Below are positions 61,214 through 64,000 of a stretch of DNA of 64,000 nucleotides, piece by piece (the stretch's first letter is position 1; each line of letters starts with the position of its first letter). The stretch is taken from the NCBI RefSeq assembly GCF_000373585.1, contig NZ_KB891897.1, positions 29,309-93,308 on the forward strand, in the 5' to 3' direction. The notes beneath the pieces were generated by a model. That model did not search any database and was not told the origin of the DNA. It was given only the letters and a program-made list of their open reading frames with translations. The position numbers and the translations under genes are program-made. Origin of the DNA: Streptomyces sp. MspMP-M5. Lineage in GTDB: Bacteria > Actinomycetota > Actinomycetes > Streptomycetales > Streptomycetaceae.

Positions 61214-61228
61214 GGACCCGAGGACCCC

Positions 61229-62272
61229 ATGCCGAACACCCCCCGCGCCGCCCGCCGCGGCCTGCGCCCCGCCGCCCTGCTCGCCGCCCTGGCCCTCGCC
61301 CTCACCGGCTGCGGCGCCCACGTCGCCAAGGAGAACGGCGGCGCCGGCACCGACGACCGCGCCTCCGGGCACTACCCCGTCACCGTCACCAACTGCGGTA
61401 TCCCCGCCACCTATGCGCACGCCCCGCGCCGCGTGGTCACCAACGACGTCGGCATCACCGAGATCATGTTCGCGCTGGGCCTGGAGGGCCGGATGGCCGG
61501 CTACGCCATGCCCGACGACAAGGGCGACCTGTCCAAGGTCCCCTGGAAGACCGCCTACGGCAAGGTGCCCCGGCTCTCCAAGAAGGCCCTCACCAAGGAG
61601 ATGGCCCTGGACGCCAGGGCCGACCTGGTCTTCGCCGGCTGGAACTACGGCTTCGGCGAGGGCAACGGCCTGACCCCCGCCGCCCTCAAGAAGCTCGGCA
61701 TCGGCTCCTATGTGCTGACCGAGTCCTGCCACAACGGCACCGACGGCGGTGCCCGCGGGGTGCTGCCGCCCCTGGAGGCGCTCTACGCCGACCTCGCCGC
61801 CCTCGGGAAGATCTTCGACGTCGAGGACCGCGCCCAGGCCCTGATCCGCACGTACCGGAAGCAGGTCGCCGAGGCCGCCGCGCACGCCCCGGCCCACCGT
61901 CCCACCGTCTTCCTCTACGACGACGGCCGCGACAAGCCGCTGACCGCCGGCCGGTACGCCGGCCCGCACGACATCATCACCAAGGCCGGCGGCGACAACG
62001 TCATGAAGGACCTCAAGGACTCCTGGACGTCCGTCGGCTGGGAGACCGTCGTCGCCCGCGACCCCGACGTCATCGTCATCAACAACTACGGCGACACCAC
62101 CGCCGCGCAGAAGAAGGCGTTCCTGGAGTCCTACGCCCCGCTCGCCGACGTCTCCGCCGTCAAACACCACCGCATCTACGTCATGGACTACGCCGAACTC
62201 GTCGAGAGCCCCCGCAACCCCACCGCCGTCAGCGACCTGGCCCGCTATCTGCGGGGCGTGCACACCGGCTGA
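61229..62272 (+). CDS. Substrate-binding lipoprotein of the corrinoid importer
   Basis: 347 aa. Signal peptide RRGLRPAALLAALALALTGC with the lipid-modified cysteine at 28. The two-lobed BtuF/FepB fold is seen in RRVVTNDVGITEIMFALGLEGRMAGYAMP, LDARADLVFAGWNYGFGEGN and VVARDPDVIVINNYGDTTAAQKKAFLE. 15 nt after the ATPase gene. The ligand is probably cobalamin or cobinamide given the riboswitch; an iron-siderophore role cannot be excluded from the protein alone. Confidence 0.9.
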   Translation: MPNTPRAARRGLRPAALLAALALALTGCGAHVAKENGGAGTDDRASGHYPVTVTNCGIPATYAHAPRRVVTNDVGITEIMFALGLEGRMAGYAMPDDKGDLSKVPWKTAYGKVPRLSKKALTKEMALDARADLVFAGWNYGFGEGNGLTPAALKKLGIGSYVLTESCHNGTDGGARGVLPPLEALYADLAALGKIFDVEDRAQALIRTYRKQVAEAAAHAPAHRPTVFLYDDGRDKPLTAGRYAGPHDIITKAGGDNVMKDLKDSWTSVGWETVVARDPDVIVINNYGDTTAAQKKAFLESYAPLADVSAVKHHRIYVMDYAELVESPRNPTAVSDLARYLRGVHTG

Positions 62273-62340
62273 CCCGGCGCGGCGCGGATGGCCGACTCCG
62301 GGGCATGCGCACGGCCCGGCCGCCCTCCTACACTGGCCGT

Positions 62341-62796
62341 GTGGTGACCACCGACTGGCAGAGCGACCTCCGCAGGCGCGGATACCGCCTGACCCCGCAG
62401 CGGCAACTCGTCCTGGAGGCGGTCGACAGGCTGGAGCACGCCACGCCGGACGACATCCTCACCGAGGTGCGCAAGACCGCCGGCGGCGTCAACATCTCCA
62501 CCGTCTACCGCACGCTGGAGCTGCTGGAGGAGCTGGAGCTGGTCAGCCACGCCCACCTCGGGCACGGCGCGCCCACCTACCACCTCGCCGACCGCCACCA
62601 CCACCTCCACCTGGTGTGCCGGGACTGCACGGACGTCATCGAGGCGGACCTGTCGGTCGCCGAACCGTTCACGGCCACCCTCCGCGAGCAGTTCGGCTTC
62701 GACACCGACCTGAAGCACTTCGCGATCTTCGGCCGGTGCACGGCCTGCACGGACCGGGCCGCGCCGGGCGGCGAGCCCGCCAAGGCGAACGAGTAG
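62341..62796 (+). CDS. nur: Fur-family nickel-responsive regulator Nur
   Basis: 151 aa. The start VTTDWQSDLRRRGYRLTPQR followed by EHATPDDILTEVRKTAGGVNISTVYRTLELLEE is nearly the same as the S. coelicolor Nur sequence I remember. The metal region has HLGHGAPTYHLADRHHHLHLVCRDC and a second Cys pair FGRCTACTD. With nickel it represses nickel uptake and the iron superoxide dismutase gene and favours the nickel enzyme. GTG at 62341 or 62344. It directly follows the corrinoid importer on the same strand. Confidence 0.9.
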   Translation: MVTTDWQSDLRRRGYRLTPQRQLVLEAVDRLEHATPDDILTEVRKTAGGVNISTVYRTLELLEELELVSHAHLGHGAPTYHLADRHHHLHLVCRDCTDVIEADLSVAEPFTATLREQFGFDTDLKHFAIFGRCTACTDRAAPGGEPAKANE

Positions 62797-62826
62797 GTCC
62801 GGCGCCGCTGGTCGTAGGCTGGGCCC

Positions 62827-63807
62827 ATGCTGCGACATTCATCCGCCAGCCCCCTGCTGTCGCTGCCCGGCGCCGTCCCCGCCGAGGCCCCCGACGAAGG
62901 CGTCGCCGCGCACTACGGCGACCTGTTCCGGGAGCAGCGCGCCCTCGCCGACGGATCCGGCTTCGTGGACCTCTCGCACCGCGGTGTGCTGACCGTCAGC
63001 GGCCCCGAGCGGCTGAGCTGGCTCCATCTGCTGCTCACCCAGCACGTCACCGAACTCCCGCCCGGCCAGGCCACCGAGGCGCTGATCCTCTCCGCGCACG
63101 GCCATGTCGAGCACGCGCTCTACCTGGTCGACGACGGCGGGACGACCTGGATGCACACCGAGCCCGGCAAACAGGAGGCGGTGCTCGCCTATCTGGAGAG
63201 CATGAAGTTCTTCTACCGGGTCGAGGTCGCCGACCGCACCGGGGAGTTCGCCGTCGTCCACCTCCCGGCCGGCTCCATCGCCGAGGCCCCCGAGGGCACC
63301 GTCGTCCGGGAGACCCCGCACGGCCGCGACCTCTTCCTGCCCCGCGCCGAGCTGGAGTACTTCGCCGCGGCGCACGGGCCCGCGATCGGCGTCCTGGCGC
63401 TGGAGGCGCTGCGCGTGGAGGCGCACCGCCCGCGGCTGGGCCTGGAGACCGACCACCGCACCATCCCGCACGAGGTCGGCTGGATCGGCAGCGCGGTCCA
63501 CCTCCAGAAGGGCTGCTACCGCGGCCAGGAGACCGTCGCCCGGGTCCAGAACCTCGGCAAGCCGCCGCGCCGCCTGGTCTTCCTCCACCTCGACGGCAGC
63601 GAGGTCCACCTCCCGCCGCACGGTACGCCGATCCGGCTGGCCGCGGACGGCGAGGAGGGCCGCCAGCTCGGCTTCGTCACCACCTCGGCCCGCCACCACG
63701 AACTCGGCCCGATCGCCCTGGCCCTGGTCAAGCGGAACGTACCGACCGACGCCCCACTGATCGCGGGCACCACCGCGGCCTCCCAGGAGGTCGTGGTCGA
63801 GCCGTAA
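62827..63807 (+). CDS. ygfZ: YgfZ/GcvT folate-binding protein (Fe-S cluster related)
   Basis: 326 aa GcvT-like fold. The family signature K-G-C-Y-x-G-Q-E is at about residues 228-235 (LQKGCYRGQETVARVQNLG). Upstream are FVDLSHRGVLTVSGPERLSWLHLLLTQHV and GVLALEALRVEAHRPRLGLETDH. These proteins use tetrahydrofolate to support repair or assembly of [4Fe-4S] enzymes. 30 nt after nur, so probably in the same unit. The last gene of the window. Confidence 0.92.
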   Translation: MLRHSSASPLLSLPGAVPAEAPDEGVAAHYGDLFREQRALADGSGFVDLSHRGVLTVSGPERLSWLHLLLTQHVTELPPGQATEALILSAHGHVEHALYLVDDGGTTWMHTEPGKQEAVLAYLESMKFFYRVEVADRTGEFAVVHLPAGSIAEAPEGTVVRETPHGRDLFLPRAELEYFAAAHGPAIGVLALEALRVEAHRPRLGLETDHRTIPHEVGWIGSAVHLQKGCYRGQETVARVQNLGKPPRRLVFLHLDGSEVHLPPHGTPIRLAADGEEGRQLGFVTTSARHHELGPIALALVKRNVPTDAPLIAGTTAASQEVVVEP

Positions 63808-63836
63808 CGGGGGCCGCAACGGGGGGCGGGGGCCGT

Positions 63837-63882
63837 AACGGGGGCGGGCCCTGTCGGGAATACCTCCCGCCCCCGCCCCGTT
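63837..63882 (+). terminator. GC-rich hairpin after ygfZ
   Basis: AACGGGGGCGGG pairs with a CCCGCCCCCG...CCGTT stretch around a ~17-nt loop, 30 nt past the stop. The remaining bases to 64000 are C-rich noncoding sequence with no gene. Confidence 0.5.
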
Positions 63883-64000
63883 GTGGCCCCGCAGGGGGCC
63901 TCCGTGCCCCCTAGGGGATCCGTTCCCCCTCCCCCTACGAGCCGCCCGCCCCCGTAGCCACCGGGCCACGGCCCCGCGGCCCCGCGGCCCCGCAGCCCCC

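Overview
The window is chromosomal DNA of a Streptomyces (or very close relative). The base composition is very GC-rich, GTG starts are common, and the genes are actinobacterial: mycothiol synthesis (mshA, mshD), carD, the PhoR/PhoP pair divergent from phoU, glnR, msiK and the Fur-family regulator nur. From memory, much of the gene order resembles the S. coelicolor core around msiK-phoU and glnR-nur, with pieces joined differently. I could not run a comparison.

Left part (1-26 kb): an oxidoreductase cut by the window edge; an aminopeptidase P; a ribbon-helix-helix regulator, DUF4097 protein and DrrA/DrrB-type ABC exporter; tRNA-Thr(TGT); the sugar-ABC ATPase msiK with a DasR-like site; a nucleotidyltransferase; a DoxX protein; and a minus-strand run rlmB, cysS, PPOX enzyme, ispF, ispD, carD. 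Next come a lipoprotein, phoP-phoR, two pairs of PHO-box repeats, phoU, an unlisted 52-aa metallothionein-like gene, gpmA, an MFS transporter, and a YbjN protein overlapping mshA.

Middle (26-40.7 kb): methyltransferase, XRE regulator, and a compact polyphosphate unit (ppk, CHAD, NUDIX). A GNAT enzyme, mshD and a secreted 5'-nucleotidase follow. From 36.1 to 39.8 kb lies an accessory-looking island of visibly lower GC. It holds a type VII secretion-like cassette (EspC-like protein, WXG effector-like protein, two-helix membrane protein, and a partial copy of that last gene). It also holds a DUF397 gene beside a decayed Scr1/DUF5753 regulator tail and an intact XRE-DUF5919 regulator with two tiny divergent genes.

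Right part (40.7-64 kb): a DUF2993 protein; a histidine kinase/response regulator pair next to an HtrA-type protease whose promoter carries three 11-nt TGAGA repeats; a LacI regulator; glnR; an alpha/beta hydrolase pseudogene broken by several frame changes; a heterodimeric ABC exporter; and a sulfur block (ThiS-like carrier, Cys-containing leader peptide, thiosulfate sulfurtransferase, DUF1416, DsrE). Last come a nitrobindin-like protein and a cobalamin riboswitch in front of a FecCD/ATPase/binding-protein importer, then nur and a YgfZ protein.

The regulatory logic that can be read directly is phosphate (PHO boxes), envelope stress (11-nt repeats before htrA), cobalamin (riboswitch) and probably cysteine/sulfur (leader peptide). 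Most of the window is conserved housekeeping. The best candidates for new biology are the 36.1-39.8 kb island and several regulatory DNA elements.
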